A DNA stretch of 64,000 nt, from positions 1-64,000 of the forward strand of contig WYCU01000006.1 of NCBI GenBank assembly GCA_016617495.1, written 5' to 3'. Every line of letters starts with the position of its first letter. The first letter of the stretch is position 1. The notes below the pieces were generated by a model. The model did no database searches. It was not told the origin of the DNA and was given only the letters and a program-made list of their open reading frames with translations. Origin of the DNA: Azonexaceae bacterium s22. GTDB taxonomy: Bacteria; Pseudomonadota; Gammaproteobacteria; Burkholderiales; Rhodocyclaceae. Shown one piece after another: positions 48,251-58,485 of this stretch. The translations under genes were made by a program, and so were the position numbers.

Positions 48251-51200
48251 ATGGGTGGCGCCGTGATCGACACGATTAATACAAAATTCAAAAAAAATGC
48301 AGCCGCGTTATGGGTTGCTTCCGCACTGACTGTTGCGCCTTGGTACGCTGACGCAGCGAGCCTCGGCAAAATTACGGTGCTCTCCGGGTTGGGTGAACCT
48401 TTGCGTGCCGAGATTGAAATCGTGGCAACGCCAGCCGAACTCGCCGGCATGTCGGCACGGCTTGCAAATCGCTCAGCTTTCCGGGATGCCGGGCTTGAGT
48501 TTGCGCCAGGCTTGCTTGATCTCCATTTTGCTATCGACAAGCGTTCAAAAGGAAAGTCAGTCATCAAGGTGACCTCAGGTAAGCCGGTCAATGAGCCATT
48601 CCTTGATTTCCTTGTGGAGCTCGATTGGCCTTCCGGACCTTTGGTTCGCGAATATACCTTCCTGCTGGATCCTCCCGAGCTGATGAGCAAAGGCGCGTCG
48701 CGCGCAGGTGCCGCGAATGCCAAACTTGTTGAGACCGTTCGTGGCGGGAGTGCAACTCCCGCGCCAGCCGCAAAGCCGGAACCGGTCAGCAAGAATGCTG
48801 GCTCGGTGGCTCCGCCGCCCCCGGCGCCGAAACGTGACGAGGCAACAGGTGGTTCAACACGTGTGGTTCAATCAGGTGACACGTTACGCAAAATCGCTGG
48901 TGAAACGCGCTATGAAGGCGTCTCACTCGAGCAGATGCTGGTTGCGCTCTACCGCAAAAATCCGGATGCCTTTGTTGGGGATAACGTCAACCGCCTGAAA
49001 ACCGGGGCAATTTTGACGGTTCCGGATAAAGAGGCGGTTGCAGCGGTGCCGCCCGCGGAAGCCAAAAAAGTGTATGTCGCGCAGGCCGCAGACTGGAACA
49101 GTTATCGTCAGAAACTCGCGGTAGCCGCCAAAAATCAAGCGCCAGTGCAGGAAGCAGCCGGACAAGCGGCGTCTGGGAAAATCGCGCCGAAAGTGGATGA
49201 GCCGGTCAGCGCCCAGCCTGGCGCGAAGGATCAGGTCAAAGTCTCCCCGACAGAGAAGGCAGCCAAAGGAAGTACTCCCGGCAAAACGGTGTCAGGGATG
49301 GAGGAGGACTTGGTCGCCAAAGATCGTGCGCTGAAGGAAGCTCAGGATCGGTTGGCTGCGCTCGAAAAAAATGTGGCCGATTTGCAAAAATTGGTGGACC
49401 TGAAAACTCAGCGTTTGGCTGAGTTGCAGCAACAGGCAAGCGGGAAAAAAGAGGAGCCCAAGGCAGAACCGCCAAAGCCGGCTGATCCCGCCGTAGCCAA
49501 GCCGGCACCTGTTGAGCCAGCAAAGCCCGCTGAGCCGGTTGCGAAGGTAGCGGAGCCGCAAAAGTCGGAGCCTGTGCCCGCCGCAGCGGAGAATGCCAAG
49601 CCGGTTGAAGCATCGCCGCCGGTCGTTGCCAAACCGGTCGAAGAGACCAAGCCGGTTGAACCCAAACCGGCCGCTGCGCAGCCTGCTCCACCGAAAAAGA
49701 CCGCACCGCCTCCGCCACCGGAGCCGGAACTCTTCGACGATCCGTTGCCCCTGATCGGTGGCGGCGGGATTCTCGCCTTGTTGTTGGGCTACTTGTTTAT
49801 CCGTCGGCGCCGTAAGACCGAGGAGCCGCTCGTTACAACGGCCATCCCGGCACCCTCGAGCCTTGGGCCGAATTCGGTGTTTCGAATGACCGGTGGGCAG
49901 AGCGTCGATACTGCAAATGTTCCGGTACAAACTGGCGAGTTCAGCCAAACCGGTCCGGGAACCATCGATACTGACGAAGTCGACCCTGTAGCCGAGGCAG
50001 ATGTCTACATGGCGTACGGCCGGGACGCGCAGGCTGAGGAAATCCTGATCGAGGCGTTGCGTAAGGATCCTCACCGTACAGCTATCCATGGCAAGCTGTT
50101 GGAGATCTATGCCAATCGCAAGAGTGTCAAGCAATTTGATACCTTGGCGAGCGAGCTCTATGCCCAGACCGGCGGTGTTGGCGCCGAGTGGGAGAAGGTC
50201 GCGGCCATGGGATTGGCTCTTGACCCGGAAAACCCCTTGTATTCCGGTGCGCGACAGTCTCCGTCAGCAGAGCCCGAACCGCTTGTTGCCGTCGAGAAAT
50301 CCGATGCCAAAGCAACGATGGTTCTTCCCGGTGTCTTGGGGCAGATGGCATCTGGTGGCGAATCCGTTGAAGCGAATGACGAAGCCGCAGTGAGCGATGC
50401 CGCGATGTCGCTCAATTTTGATGCGGTTGAAGAGAAGCCTGCCGCTTCCCCCGATATTGGCGTACTCGATTTCGATCTGGGTATCGATAAGGAACAGCCT
50501 GCAAGTAGCACTGCGCCGGCATCAGGAAGCGCGAGCCAGTCTGCTGACACCGATTTTGGCGGCCTCGATTTCGATTTCGGTCTGGATACGTCGACCTCCA
50601 CCAATGTCGCCGCGCATTCCGAGACCCAAGCCAGTTCTCTAGGTTCGGCAAATGATGTCTCGTCCCCCGATCTGGATTTCGATGCGACGAGAATAGTCTC
50701 CGAGAACACGTTGGATACCGAAGTCGGGGTAATCGACTTTGAACTCGATACTGGCTCGTCGGCAACAGATCAGACGGTGGTCAATCCTTCCGCAATCCAT
50801 GAACTCACTGCGGAGGCGGCTGCAACCATGGTTAACCCCGATGCTGTGCAGCAGTTGGGGGTGATGACTGGTAACGATGGCTTTGGCCAAACCATCGTTA
50901 ATCCGCAGGCGGGGATGGATATCGGCAGCAATGCCGAGCAAACCCAGGTGATTTCTCCCAGTGCCGCTGCTTCGGAAGACGAAGAGTTTGACGTAAAGCT
51001 GAACGAGTCGGTTTTCCTTGGCCGTCCCATGCCGATGCCGGATTTCGATTTGACAACCATTAATCTCGATTTGGCTGCCGAGCTGGATCAAACCCAGGTT
51101 GTCAGTGTCTCGGAAGAGCCTGCCGGGGGCGTTGGCGCCGAGCCTGTGGTTGCCACGGATGAAGTGTCTACCAAAATGGCACTTGCCAAGGCATACGAGG

Positions 51201-51310
51201 AAATGGGCGATACCGCGCAAGCACGCGAGTTGCTCCAGGAAGTGATCGCCGAAGGCGGCGCCGATCTGGCTGCGCAGGCTCGCGAGGTGCTGGCGCGCTT
51301 GCCAAGCTAA
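48251..51310 (+). CDS. fimV: FimV/HubP-family peptidoglycan-binding polar protein
   Basis: The protein is about 1019 residues. Order: signal peptide (ALWVASALTVAPWYADAAS); FimV N-terminal domain (LGKITVLSGLGEPLRAEIEI); LysM-like domain (VVQSGDTLRKIAGETRYEGV... TGAILTVPD, about 200-260); coiled coil (AKDRALKEAQDRLAALEKNV); long Pro/Ala/Lys/Glu linker; membrane helix LIGGGGILALLLGYLFIRRRRK (about 500-520); cytoplasmic TPR-like region; an acidic segment with repeated LDFD-type and T-x-VNP motifs; and a C-terminal FimV domain (KMALAKAYEEMGDTAQARELL). FimV organises cell poles and type IV pilus or twitching function. The start is uncertain (TTG 48224, ATG 48251 or GTG 48263). Confidence 0.9.
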   Translation: MGGAVIDTINTKFKKNAAALWVASALTVAPWYADAASLGKITVLSGLGEPLRAEIEIVATPAELAGMSARLANRSAFRDAGLEFAPGLLDLHFAIDKRSKGKSVIKVTSGKPVNEPFLDFLVELDWPSGPLVREYTFLLDPPELMSKGASRAGAANAKLVETVRGGSATPAPAAKPEPVSKNAGSVAPPPPAPKRDEATGGSTRVVQSGDTLRKIAGETRYEGVSLEQMLVALYRKNPDAFVGDNVNRLKTGAILTVPDKEAVAAVPPAEAKKVYVAQAADWNSYRQKLAVAAKNQAPVQEAAGQAASGKIAPKVDEPVSAQPGAKDQVKVSPTEKAAKGSTPGKTVSGMEEDLVAKDRALKEAQDRLAALEKNVADLQKLVDLKTQRLAELQQQASGKKEEPKAEPPKPADPAVAKPAPVEPAKPAEPVAKVAEPQKSEPVPAAAENAKPVEASPPVVAKPVEETKPVEPKPAAAQPAPPKKTAPPPPPEPELFDDPLPLIGGGGILALLLGYLFIRRRRKTEEPLVTTAIPAPSSLGPNSVFRMTGGQSVDTANVPVQTGEFSQTGPGTIDTDEVDPVAEADVYMAYGRDAQAEEILIEALRKDPHRTAIHGKLLEIYANRKSVKQFDTLASELYAQTGGVGAEWEKVAAMGLALDPENPLYSGARQSPSAEPEPLVAVEKSDAKATMVLPGVLGQMASGGESVEANDEAAVSDAAMSLNFDAVEEKPAASPDIGVLDFDLGIDKEQPASSTAPASGSASQSADTDFGGLDFDFGLDTSTSTNVAAHSETQASSLGSANDVSSPDLDFDATRIVSENTLDTEVGVIDFELDTGSSATDQTVVNPSAIHELTAEAAATMVNPDAVQQLGVMTGNDGFGQTIVNPQAGMDIGSNAEQTQVISPSAAASEDEEFDVKLNESVFLGRPMPMPDFDLTTINLDLAAELDQTQVVSVSEEPAGGVGAEPVVATDEVSTKMALAKAYEEMGDTAQARELLQEVIAEGGADLAAQAREVLARLPS

Positions 51311-51336
51311 GCTTTAGCTGCAAGGCTGTCTGTCAG

Positions 51337-51368
51337 GCATAGCCCCCGAGTGGGGCTATGCGTTTTTT
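51337..51368 (+). terminator. Terminator after fimV
   Basis: GCATAGCCCC (51337-51346) pairs perfectly with GGGGCTATGC (51352-51361), followed by GTTTTTT. Confidence 0.95.
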
Positions 51369-51380
51369 GAAGAGGGGAAT

Positions 51381-51977
51381 TTGCATCCATCCGCGATTCT
51401 GGTGCTCTGTCTGGCAGCAATCGTGAGCATCCAGTTCATGGCGCTGCCGGCGTTGATGGGCCTGTCAGTAGGCCTTGCCTGGTTGGCGAGGTCGGCTTGG
51501 TCGCGATGGTGGCGCATGTTGAAGCGCATGCGCTGGCTTTTACTCTGCGTTGCAGTGATCGTCGCTTACGGTGTTCCCGGGGATGCATTGCTGGATATCG
51601 CATGGTTGCCGACCTACCAAGGGGGGCGGGAAGCCCTGCTGCATGTCTTCCGATTGTGTTTGATGCTTGGTTGTTTGGCGGCCTTGTTCAATGTACTCGG
51701 AGAGAAGGGCATGTTGGTGGCGTTGCTAGGAATAGTTTCCCCCTTGTCATCCCGACGTGAAGGCGCGGAGCGCTTTGTGGTGCGTCTGACGCTGGTGATG
51801 GAAAACCTGCAAGGGGAATTGCCGGCGGGTGGATGGCGAACGATTCTGGCCGGGGTGGCGCGTGACACGGCGCCGGAAGGCAAGTTAGAGGTTGTGGTTC
51901 CGTCCTGGACAGCCAGAGATTTTCTCTGGTGTGCAGGGGCAATTGTACTTTTGGCAACGGCCGCACTATTGGGGTGA
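51381..51977 (+). CDS. Membrane protein, CbiQ/EcfT-like
   Basis: A 198-residue protein with about five hydrophobic segments and a basic stretch WWRMLKRMRWLLL after the second. The cytoplasmic RREGAERFVVRLTLVMENL segment recalls the coupling region of ECF transporter T components. No ATPase or S component is adjacent, so function is unproven. The start is TTG with a strong AGAGGGGAA site. truA starts 4 bases after its stop. Confidence 0.65.
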   Translation: MHPSAILVLCLAAIVSIQFMALPALMGLSVGLAWLARSAWSRWWRMLKRMRWLLLCVAVIVAYGVPGDALLDIAWLPTYQGGREALLHVFRLCLMLGCLAALFNVLGEKGMLVALLGIVSPLSSRREGAERFVVRLTLVMENLQGELPAGGWRTILAGVARDTAPEGKLEVVVPSWTARDFLWCAGAIVLLATAALLG

Positions 51978-51981
51978 AAGA

Positions 51982-52776
51982 ATGACGACGCGCATTGCCC
52001 TTGGGCTGGAGTATTGCGGCAACGAATTTCGGGGATGGCAGAGCCAATCCTCGGGCAGAACGATTCAGGATGCCCTGGAGTTGGCGTTGGCGCGGATTGT
52101 CGGGGCGCCGGTGATAACACATTGTGCTGGGCGAACGGATGCGGGCGTCCATGCCACAGGCCAGGTTGTACATTTCGATGTCGAGTGCGAGCGGCCAATG
52201 ACGGCATGGGTGCGCGGGGTCAATACTTATCTCCCGGATGGCGTTGCAGTGCGCTGGGCGCGGATCGTACCGGAGGAATTTCACGCGCGATTCAGTGCCA
52301 GGGGGCGTCGTTATCGCTATCTCCTGCTCAATCGTCCGCAGCGCCCGGGTTTGTGGGCTGGACGGGTGGGGTGGTACCACGGCGCGCTGGATCTGGGGGC
52401 AATGCAGGATGCGTCCCGGCGCCTTCTCGGAGAGCATGATTTTTCGGCTTTCCGGGCGGCAGAATGCCAAGCGAAATCGCCCATAAAGCACATGTCCCGC
52501 GCCGATGTCCGGCAATCGGGAGCGATGCTCGTCTTCGATTTTGAGGCCTCAGCCTTCCTGCACCATATGGTTCGCAATCTGGTGGGCACCCTGATTTATA
52601 TCGGAAAAGGGGCGAACTCCCCGGCATGGGTCGAAACCTTGTTGCAGATGAAGGACAGGAAGTTGGCTGCGCCCACCTTTTCCCCGTGTGGGCTATATTT
52701 TCGCGGTCCGGTCTATGAAGCGCACTGGGCATTGCCGGATAATGACGACCATCTGGTTGAAGGCCTTTTTATATAG
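51982..52776 (+). CDS. truA: tRNA pseudouridine(38-40) synthase
   Basis: The 264-residue enzyme has the N-terminal LGLEYCGNEFRGWQ and the catalytic Asp53 in GRTDAGVHATGQV, RYRYLLLNRP, and ASAFLHHMVRNLVGTL near the C-terminus. It modifies the tRNA anticodon arm. The ATG at 51982 follows GAAAG; longer frames overlap the upstream gene. Confidence 0.96.
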   Translation: MTTRIALGLEYCGNEFRGWQSQSSGRTIQDALELALARIVGAPVITHCAGRTDAGVHATGQVVHFDVECERPMTAWVRGVNTYLPDGVAVRWARIVPEEFHARFSARGRRYRYLLLNRPQRPGLWAGRVGWYHGALDLGAMQDASRRLLGEHDFSAFRAAECQAKSPIKHMSRADVRQSGAMLVFDFEASAFLHHMVRNLVGTLIYIGKGANSPAWVETLLQMKDRKLAAPTFSPCGLYFRGPVYEAHWALPDNDDHLVEGLFI

Positions 52777-52785
52777 CCGGATGAG

Positions 52786-52800
52786 ATTGTCGCGGTCGAC
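52786..52800 (+). repeat. Dispersed 16-bp element, copy 7 (truA-trpF intergenic)
   Basis: ATTGTCGCGGTCGAC matches the first 15 bases, and ATTAAAAAACGCCCGTTTTT follows. It starts 10 bases after the truA stop, in the same orientation, and ends 37 bases before trpF. Confidence 0.88.
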
Positions 52801-52837
52801 ATTAAAAAACGCCCGTTTTTCATATTGAGCAGCCAGC

Positions 52838-53479
52838 ATGCCAACGCAGCAGAAAATCACTCGCGTCAAGATTTGTGGCCTGACCCGCGAGGCGGACGTC
52901 GATGCGGCAGTTTCCGCCGGTGCGAATGCCATCGGTTTCGTTTTTTATCCGCCCAGTCCGCGCTATATCGATTTTGATAGTGCCGCCCGTTTGGCCAAGC
53001 GCATTCCGCCCTTTGTCGATGTCGTCGGTCTTTTCGTCAATGCCTCGCCAGATACGGTAATCACGGCTTGCGAAGCTTTGCCCATCAACCTTCTGCAATT
53101 CCACGGTGACGAGAATGCCGATTATTGTCGCCAGTTTTCAAGACCTTGGCTGCGCGCCGCCCGGGTGAGAGCCGGGCTTGATCTGGTAGAATTCGCCCGC
53201 GAATTTTCCGACGCGCGTGGTTTGTTGCTGGATGCCTTTGTGGAAGGTTATGGCGGTGGCGGTCATGTTTTCGACTGGACGCTGATTCCTCCGGGGCTGC
53301 CTGGTCATGTTGTCCTCTCGGGTGGGCTTACGCCGGACAATGTGGGCGAGGCGATCCAGCGGGTGCGACCGGTTGCGGTGGACGTCTCCTCGGGCGTGGA
53401 AATGAGCAAAGGCATCAAGGATCACGAAAAAATCGCCGCATTTATGGCGGCAGTACGGAAAGCCGATGAGTCAATATAA
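52838..53479 (+). CDS. trpF: Phosphoribosylanthranilate isomerase
   Basis: The 213-residue TIM-barrel enzyme catalyses the third step from anthranilate in tryptophan synthesis. Catalytic Cys in [35 protein letters not shown], the catalytic Asp in [18 protein letters not shown] and the phosphate loop [15 protein letters not shown]. It overlaps trpB by 14 bases. Confidence 0.96.
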   Translation: MPTQQKITRVKICGLTREADVDAAVSAGANAIGFVFYPPSPRYIDFDSAARLAKRIPPFVDVVGLFVNASPDTVITACEALPINLLQFHGDENADYCRQFSRPWLRAARVRAGLDLVEFAREFSDARGLLLDAFVEGYGGGGHVFDWTLIPPGLPGHVVLSGGLTPDNVGEAIQRVRPVAVDVSSGVEMSKGIKDHEKIAAFMAAVRKADESI

Positions 53480-54665
53480 CTTCCCCGACGCCAAGGGCCA
53501 TTTTGGGCCTTATGGTGGTGTGTTCGTTGCAGAAACCTTGTTTGGTGCGCTCGACGAATTGAAGCAGGCCTATGTCGATGCTCAGGCCGATCCGGCCTTC
53601 CGTGCCGAATACGAATACGAGCTGAAACACTTCGTCGGCCGTCCCTCGCCGATCTATCATGCCAAACGCCTGTCCGATACCTTGGGCGGCGCGCAGATTT
53701 ACCTCAAGCGCGAGGACCTGAATCACACGGGCGCCCACAAGGTGAATAACTGTATCGGCCAGGCCATGTTGGCCAAACGCATGGGCAAGCCGCGCGTCAT
53801 CGCCGAAACCGGTGCCGGGCAGCATGGTGTCGCAACCGCAACCGTCGCCGCCCGCTATGGCATGGAATGCGTTGTCTATATGGGCAGCGAAGATGTTCGC
53901 CGCCAGGCCGCCAACGTGTATCGCATGAAGTTGCTCGGGGCCACCGTGGTTCCTGTCGAAAGCGGCTCGAAAACGCTCAAGGATGCGCTGAACGAAGCGA
54001 TGCGCGATTGGGTGACCAATATCCACAACACCTTCTACATCATCGGGACGGTTGCCGGTCCGCATCCCTACCCGATGCTGGTGCGTGATTTCCAGAAAAT
54101 CATTGGCGAAGAATGCTTGACGCAGATGCCGGAGATGACCGGCCGTCAGCCGGATGCAGTCATTGCCGCGGTCGGTGGCGGTTCCAACGCGATGGGGATT
54201 TTTTATCCTTACATCAATGTGGATGGCGTACGTCTGATCGGCGTTGAGGCTGCCGGCGAGGGCGTCGAATCAGGCAAGCATGCTGCTTCGCTGACCGCCG
54301 GTGTGCCGGGTGTTCTCCACGGCAACCGTACTTATCTGCTGCAGGACGAGGACGGCCAGATCATCGAGACGCACTCTGTTTCGGCGGGTCTCGATTACCC
54401 CGGTGTCGGCCCTGAGCATGCTTGGCTCAAGGATATGGGACGTGCGGAATATGTGCCGATTCGCGATGACGAGGCGCTCAAGGCTTTCCATGACCTGTGC
54501 CGCATGGAGGGCATCATCCCCGCACTGGAATCGAGCCATGCCCTGGCGTATGCCATGAAACTGGCGCCGACACTGTCCAAAGACAAGATTCTGCTGGTCA
54601 ACCTCTCCGGCCGGGGTGACAAGGACATGCATACCGTGGCCGAGAAGTCGGGAATAAAATTCTGA
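53466..54665 (+). CDS. trpB: Tryptophan synthase, beta subunit
   Basis: The 399-residue PLP enzyme joins indole and serine. PLP-Lys92 lies in HTGAHKVNN, the acidic residue in [14 protein letters not shown], the phosphate loop in [14 protein letters not shown] and the C-terminal [13 protein letters not shown]. Overlaps trpF by 14 bases and trpA by one (A shared). Confidence 0.97.
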   Translation: MSQYNFPDAKGHFGPYGGVFVAETLFGALDELKQAYVDAQADPAFRAEYEYELKHFVGRPSPIYHAKRLSDTLGGAQIYLKREDLNHTGAHKVNNCIGQAMLAKRMGKPRVIAETGAGQHGVATATVAARYGMECVVYMGSEDVRRQAANVYRMKLLGATVVPVESGSKTLKDALNEAMRDWVTNIHNTFYIIGTVAGPHPYPMLVRDFQKIIGEECLTQMPEMTGRQPDAVIAAVGGGSNAMGIFYPYINVDGVRLIGVEAAGEGVESGKHAASLTAGVPGVLHGNRTYLLQDEDGQIIETHSVSAGLDYPGVGPEHAWLKDMGRAEYVPIRDDEALKAFHDLCRMEGIIPALESSHALAYAMKLAPTLSKDKILLVNLSGRGDKDMHTVAEKSGIKF

Positions 54666-55483
54666 TGTCGCGTATTCAACAAGCCTTCGGGCGCTTGGCC
54701 GGAGAAGGTCGCAAGGCGCTCATTCCCTTCATTACTGCGGGCGATCCCGATGCAGCGCTTACGGTGCCGTTGATGCATGCCTTGGTCGATGCCGGGGCCG
54801 ACGTGATCGAATTGGGGGTGCCGTTTTCCGATCCCATGGCCGATGGCCCGACCATCCAGCGCGCATCCGAAAGGGCGCTGGCCAAGGGTATGACGCTGCG
54901 CAAGGTACTCGCGCTCGTGGTCGAGTTTCGCAATACCAACAGCAGCACCCCGGTGGTACTGATGGGCTACGCCAACCCGATCGAAGCCATGGGGCTGGAG
55001 AAGTTCGCAGCTGCGGCACAGCAGGCCGGGGTCGATGGTGTTCTGGTGGTCGATTACCCCCCTGAAGAAGCCGAAAAATTTGGCGCGACGATGAGAGCGT
55101 ACGGCATGGATCCGATCTTCCTGATCGCGCCAACTTCGAGTGCGGAACGCATCGCGCGGACCGCCGCCATTGCCAGCGGTTACGTCTACTACGTTTCTCT
55201 GGCCGGTGTGACCGGTTCGGGCGCGCTGAATGTCGATGCGGTTGCCGAACGCGTACCGGCCATTCGCGAGAAAACGGGGCTGCCGGTCGGCGTGGGCTTC
55301 GGTATCCGCGATGCGGCATCGGCAGCGCGAATTGCCCGCGTCGCCGATGCGGTTGTGGTGGGCAGCAGAATCATCGAAGAAATTGAAAAGTCGTCGGTCG
55401 GTGGCGACGCGACACAAATTTGCGCCAATGTCAGGGCGCTGGTCGCGGACATCCGCCGCGGTGTAGACGAGGTGAAATCATGA
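54665..55483 (+). CDS. trpA: Tryptophan synthase, alpha subunit
   Basis: The 272-residue TIM barrel cleaves indole-glycerol phosphate. Catalytic Glu49 ([11 protein letters not shown]) and Asp60 (MADGPTIQ) match E. coli numbering; VTGSGA and [10 protein letters not shown] form the phosphate site. It overlaps trpB and also accD (4 bases), so trpFBA-accD-folC appear coupled. Confidence 0.97.
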   Translation: MSRIQQAFGRLAGEGRKALIPFITAGDPDAALTVPLMHALVDAGADVIELGVPFSDPMADGPTIQRASERALAKGMTLRKVLALVVEFRNTNSSTPVVLMGYANPIEAMGLEKFAAAAQQAGVDGVLVVDYPPEEAEKFGATMRAYGMDPIFLIAPTSSAERIARTAAIASGYVYYVSLAGVTGSGALNVDAVAERVPAIREKTGLPVGVGFGIRDAASAARIARVADAVVVGSRIIEEIEKSSVGGDATQICANVRALVADIRRGVDEVKS

Positions 55484-56346
55484 GTTGGCTCAACAAACTG
55501 CTGCCGCCAAAAATCAAGCGCGAACAAGGGCAGCGTCGTGCTTCCCTGCCGGAGGGGCTGTGGAGCAAATGCCCGTCGTGCGAGGCCGTGCTTTATGCGA
55601 CCGACCTGGAAAAAAATCTTCAGGTGTGCCCGAAGTGTGGTCACCACAACCGCCTGGATTCACGCCAACGCCTCGATCTGCTGCTCGATCCCGAAGGGCG
55701 GTTCGAAATCGGCGCCGAAGTGGTGCCGGTCGACAGCCTCAAGTTCAAGGATTCCAAGAAGTATCCGGAGCGCCTGATGGAGGCCAACGAAGCCACTGGC
55801 GAGAGCGATTCGCTGGTCGTGCTTCAAGGTGCGGTAAAGACGATTCCTGTTGTCGCGGCGGCGTTTGAGTTCGATTTCATGGGAGGCTCCATGGGCTCGG
55901 TGCTCGGAGAGCGCTTCGTGCGCGGCGTTCAGATCGCCGTCGAGCACAAAATGCCCTTCATCTGCATCACTGCTTCGGGTGGCGCCCGCATGCAGGAGGG
56001 CTTGTTTTCCCTGATGCAGATGGCCAAGACCACAGCGGCGCTGACCAAGTTGTCGGAAGTCGGTCAGCCATTCATTTCCATTCTCACCGATCCGACGATG
56101 GGTGGTGTTTCCGCATCGTTTGCCTTTGTTGGCGATGTGGTGATCGCCGAGCCGAACGCCCTGATCGGTTTCGCCGGTCCACGCGTCATCGAACAGACGG
56201 TGCGCGAAAAGCTGCCGGAAGGCTTCCAGCGCTCCGAATTCCTGCTCGAAAAAGGCGCGATCGATATGATCGTCGACCGCCGAGAACTGCGGGACCAACT
56301 GGCGCGCGTCCTCGCGCTCCTGCTGAAACTTCCTGAAGCCGCCTGA
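55480..56346 (+). CDS. accD: Acetyl-CoA carboxylase, carboxyltransferase subunit beta
   Basis: The 288-residue subunit has an N-terminal C4 zinc ribbon (C31, C34, C50, C53), then the crotonase-fold carboxyltransferase: [49 protein letters not shown] and [11 protein letters not shown]. Partner of AccA. The ATG at 55480 overlaps the trpA stop. Confidence 0.97.
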   Translation: MSWLNKLLPPKIKREQGQRRASLPEGLWSKCPSCEAVLYATDLEKNLQVCPKCGHHNRLDSRQRLDLLLDPEGRFEIGAEVVPVDSLKFKDSKKYPERLMEANEATGESDSLVVLQGAVKTIPVVAAAFEFDFMGGSMGSVLGERFVRGVQIAVEHKMPFICITASGGARMQEGLFSLMQMAKTTAALTKLSEVGQPFISILTDPTMGGVSASFAFVGDVVIAEPNALIGFAGPRVIEQTVREKLPEGFQRSEFLLEKGAIDMIVDRRELRDQLARVLALLLKLPEAA

Positions 56347-56350
56347 TCGA

Positions 56351-57694
56351 TTGTATTCGCTGGCCTCGGCGCTGGCGCCATTGCATGTGAAAACACTAGA
56401 CGACTGGCTGGCTCATCTCGAAGGGCTGCATCCCAAGGGCCAAGCCGGCATTGAACTTGGCCTCGAGCGCATTGCCCGGGTCAAGGCCGCGCTTGGCCAG
56501 GTTCCCTATTGCCCGATCATTACGGTTGGCGGTACCAATGGCAAAGGGTCGACCTGCGCCTACCTCGAAAACATCCTGCGGCGCACCGGCTACCGGGTTG
56601 GGTGCTATACCTCGCCACATCTTCTGGCATACAACGAGCGGGTTCGCGTCAATGGCGAACCTGTGAGCGATACCGCACTTTGCGAAGCGTTTGCACGGGT
56701 TGAGCAAGCGCGACTTGAAGTCGGGGTCGCGCTGACCTATTTCGAGTTCGGCACCCTGGCTGCCTGGGAGGTCTTTGCCGCAGCCAACGTCGAGGCTTTG
56801 GTGCTCGAAGTGGGTTTGGGTGGTCGTCTGGATGCGGTCAATGTCTATGATCCCGATGTCGCAGTCGTTACGACGATTGACCTCGATCATACCGATTGGC
56901 TCGGGCCGGATCGGGAGCATATCGGCTACGAGAAAGCGGGTATTTTCCGCAGCGGCAAGCCGGCCTTTTGTGCCGATCCTGCGCCTCCGGCAAGTTTGCT
57001 GAAACACGCGGCGGAAATCGGGGCAGACCTGCGCCTGATCGGGCGTGACTTTGGCTTTGAGCGTCCGGGAGCCGAGGTGGCCGAATCCCGCCTGCAGTGG
57101 CGCTGGTGGTGCCGCAGCGGCGAGCGTGTCGTCAAGCGCGCACTGGCCTATCCGGGGCTGCGCGGCGCCACGCAGTTGTTCAATGCGGCAGTCGCATTGG
57201 CTGCGCTGGAGGCTTTGGGCGAGCGCCTTCCGGTCACCATGCAGGCCATTCGTACCGGTCTGATCGAGACGGAACTGCCGGGGCGTTTTCAGGTTGTTCC
57301 GGGAAAGCCGGCCATCATTCTCGATGTCGGGCACAATCCGCAGGCCGTGCGGGTTCTTGCCGATAATCTCTCCGGTATGGGGTTTTTCGATCGAACCCAT
57401 GCGGTCGTCGGCATGCTGGCGGATAAAGATATCGCTGCGAGCCTCAAGCCGCTTGAAGGAAAGATCGACATGTGGCACCTGGCTTCGTTGGGCGGGCCGC
57501 GCGGCACCTCCGCGGAAGCGCTTGCCCGGGTGATCGCCGATGCCGCACTGGGCGGCACGGTAGCTTGCCACGACTCGCCAGCCTTGGCCATGCAGGCGGC
57601 ACGGAGTGCGGCTGGCGAAAGTGATAGAATCATCACTTTTGGATCCTTCTACACCGTTGCCGGCGCGCTTCAAGCGTTGCGTAGCGGGCACTAG
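56351..57694 (+). CDS. folC: Dihydrofolate synthase / folylpolyglutamate synthase
   Basis: The 447-residue Mur-ligase-like enzyme has P-loop VGGTNGKGSTCAYLE (about 56-70), the Omega loop YTSPHLLAYNERVRVNG, EVGLGGRLDAVN and the central-domain TTIDLDHTDWLG. It adds glutamates to folates. The start is uncertain: TTG at 56351, 4 bases after accD, or GTG at 56387, both short of a clear ribosome site. Confidence 0.92.
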   Translation: MYSLASALAPLHVKTLDDWLAHLEGLHPKGQAGIELGLERIARVKAALGQVPYCPIITVGGTNGKGSTCAYLENILRRTGYRVGCYTSPHLLAYNERVRVNGEPVSDTALCEAFARVEQARLEVGVALTYFEFGTLAAWEVFAAANVEALVLEVGLGGRLDAVNVYDPDVAVVTTIDLDHTDWLGPDREHIGYEKAGIFRSGKPAFCADPAPPASLLKHAAEIGADLRLIGRDFGFERPGAEVAESRLQWRWWCRSGERVVKRALAYPGLRGATQLFNAAVALAALEALGERLPVTMQAIRTGLIETELPGRFQVVPGKPAIILDVGHNPQAVRVLADNLSGMGFFDRTHAVVGMLADKDIAASLKPLEGKIDMWHLASLGGPRGTSAEALARVIADAALGGTVACHDSPALAMQAARSAAGESDRIITFGSFYTVAGALQALRSGH

Positions 57695-57696
57695 AC

Positions 57697-58485
57697 ATGG
57701 AAGAGAACGACGCCCAGTTGCAGCTCAAGAAACGCGCACGACGCCGTTTGGTCGGTGCCGTCGCGTTTGCATCCGTCGTTGCTGTCGTGCTTCCGGTCAT
57801 CATGGATCACGAGCCGGGCCAGAACGTTCAGGACGTTGAAATCCGTATCCCCGGCCAGGACGAAAAGCCTTTGGCCCCCAAGTTTGCGGTCGCTCCTGTG
57901 GAGCGCTCCGACAAGGAAGCGGGCAAGGCACCGGAAAATGCCGCGCCAGTTGAAAAGCAGCCCGAAAAGCTTGCAATAGCGCCGACGGCGCGCGTTGTCG
58001 AGAGCGGAAGCGAAAAGCCGACAGAGCAAGCCAAGGTGCTTGAGAAGGACGTGGCCAAGGATAAGGCGACAACCAAGCCCGCAGAAAAGTCACCGGAAAA
58101 AGCGCCGGAAAAACCCGTTACCAAGCCCGAAAAGAGCGTCGAAAAAGTGCCGGAAAAAGCCGCCGCAAGCAAGGACAAGGACGCGGAGGCCAAGCGTGCT
58201 GCGGCAATCCTCGCTGGGCAGAGCGTACCGGCGGCGGAGCCGGCTGCGAGCAAATCCGGAGAGTACGTCATTCTCATTGGTGCTTTCTCCAATGAGGATA
58301 ACGTCAAGAACATCAAGGCCAAGCTGGCTGAAAAGAACGTCAAGACCTACAGTGAGCCGCTTCAGACGCCGACCGGAACAAAAACGCGCGTACGGGCCGG
58401 TCCTTTCCCGAGTCGTGACGCCGCGGAGAAAGCCCTGGAACGGATGAAGCAGGTGGGCGTTTCCGGGGTGATTGCGGGTAAATGA
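57697..58485 (+). CDS. SPOR-domain protein, DedD-like
   Basis: The 262-residue protein has a basic N-terminus (KKRARRRLVG), one membrane helix (AVAFASVVAVVLPVIM), a long Lys/Pro/Glu/Ala linker with repeated EKxPEK blocks, and a C-terminal SPOR domain (about 187-262: YVILIGAFSNEDNVKNIKAKL... TKTRVRAGPFPSRDAAEKAL). SPOR domains bind denuded glycan at the division septum. Between folC and cvpA, as in E. coli dedD. Confidence 0.88.
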   Translation: MEENDAQLQLKKRARRRLVGAVAFASVVAVVLPVIMDHEPGQNVQDVEIRIPGQDEKPLAPKFAVAPVERSDKEAGKAPENAAPVEKQPEKLAIAPTARVVESGSEKPTEQAKVLEKDVAKDKATTKPAEKSPEKAPEKPVTKPEKSVEKVPEKAAASKDKDAEAKRAAAILAGQSVPAAEPAASKSGEYVILIGAFSNEDNVKNIKAKLAEKNVKTYSEPLQTPTGTKTRVRAGPFPSRDAAEKALERMKQVGVSGVIAGK

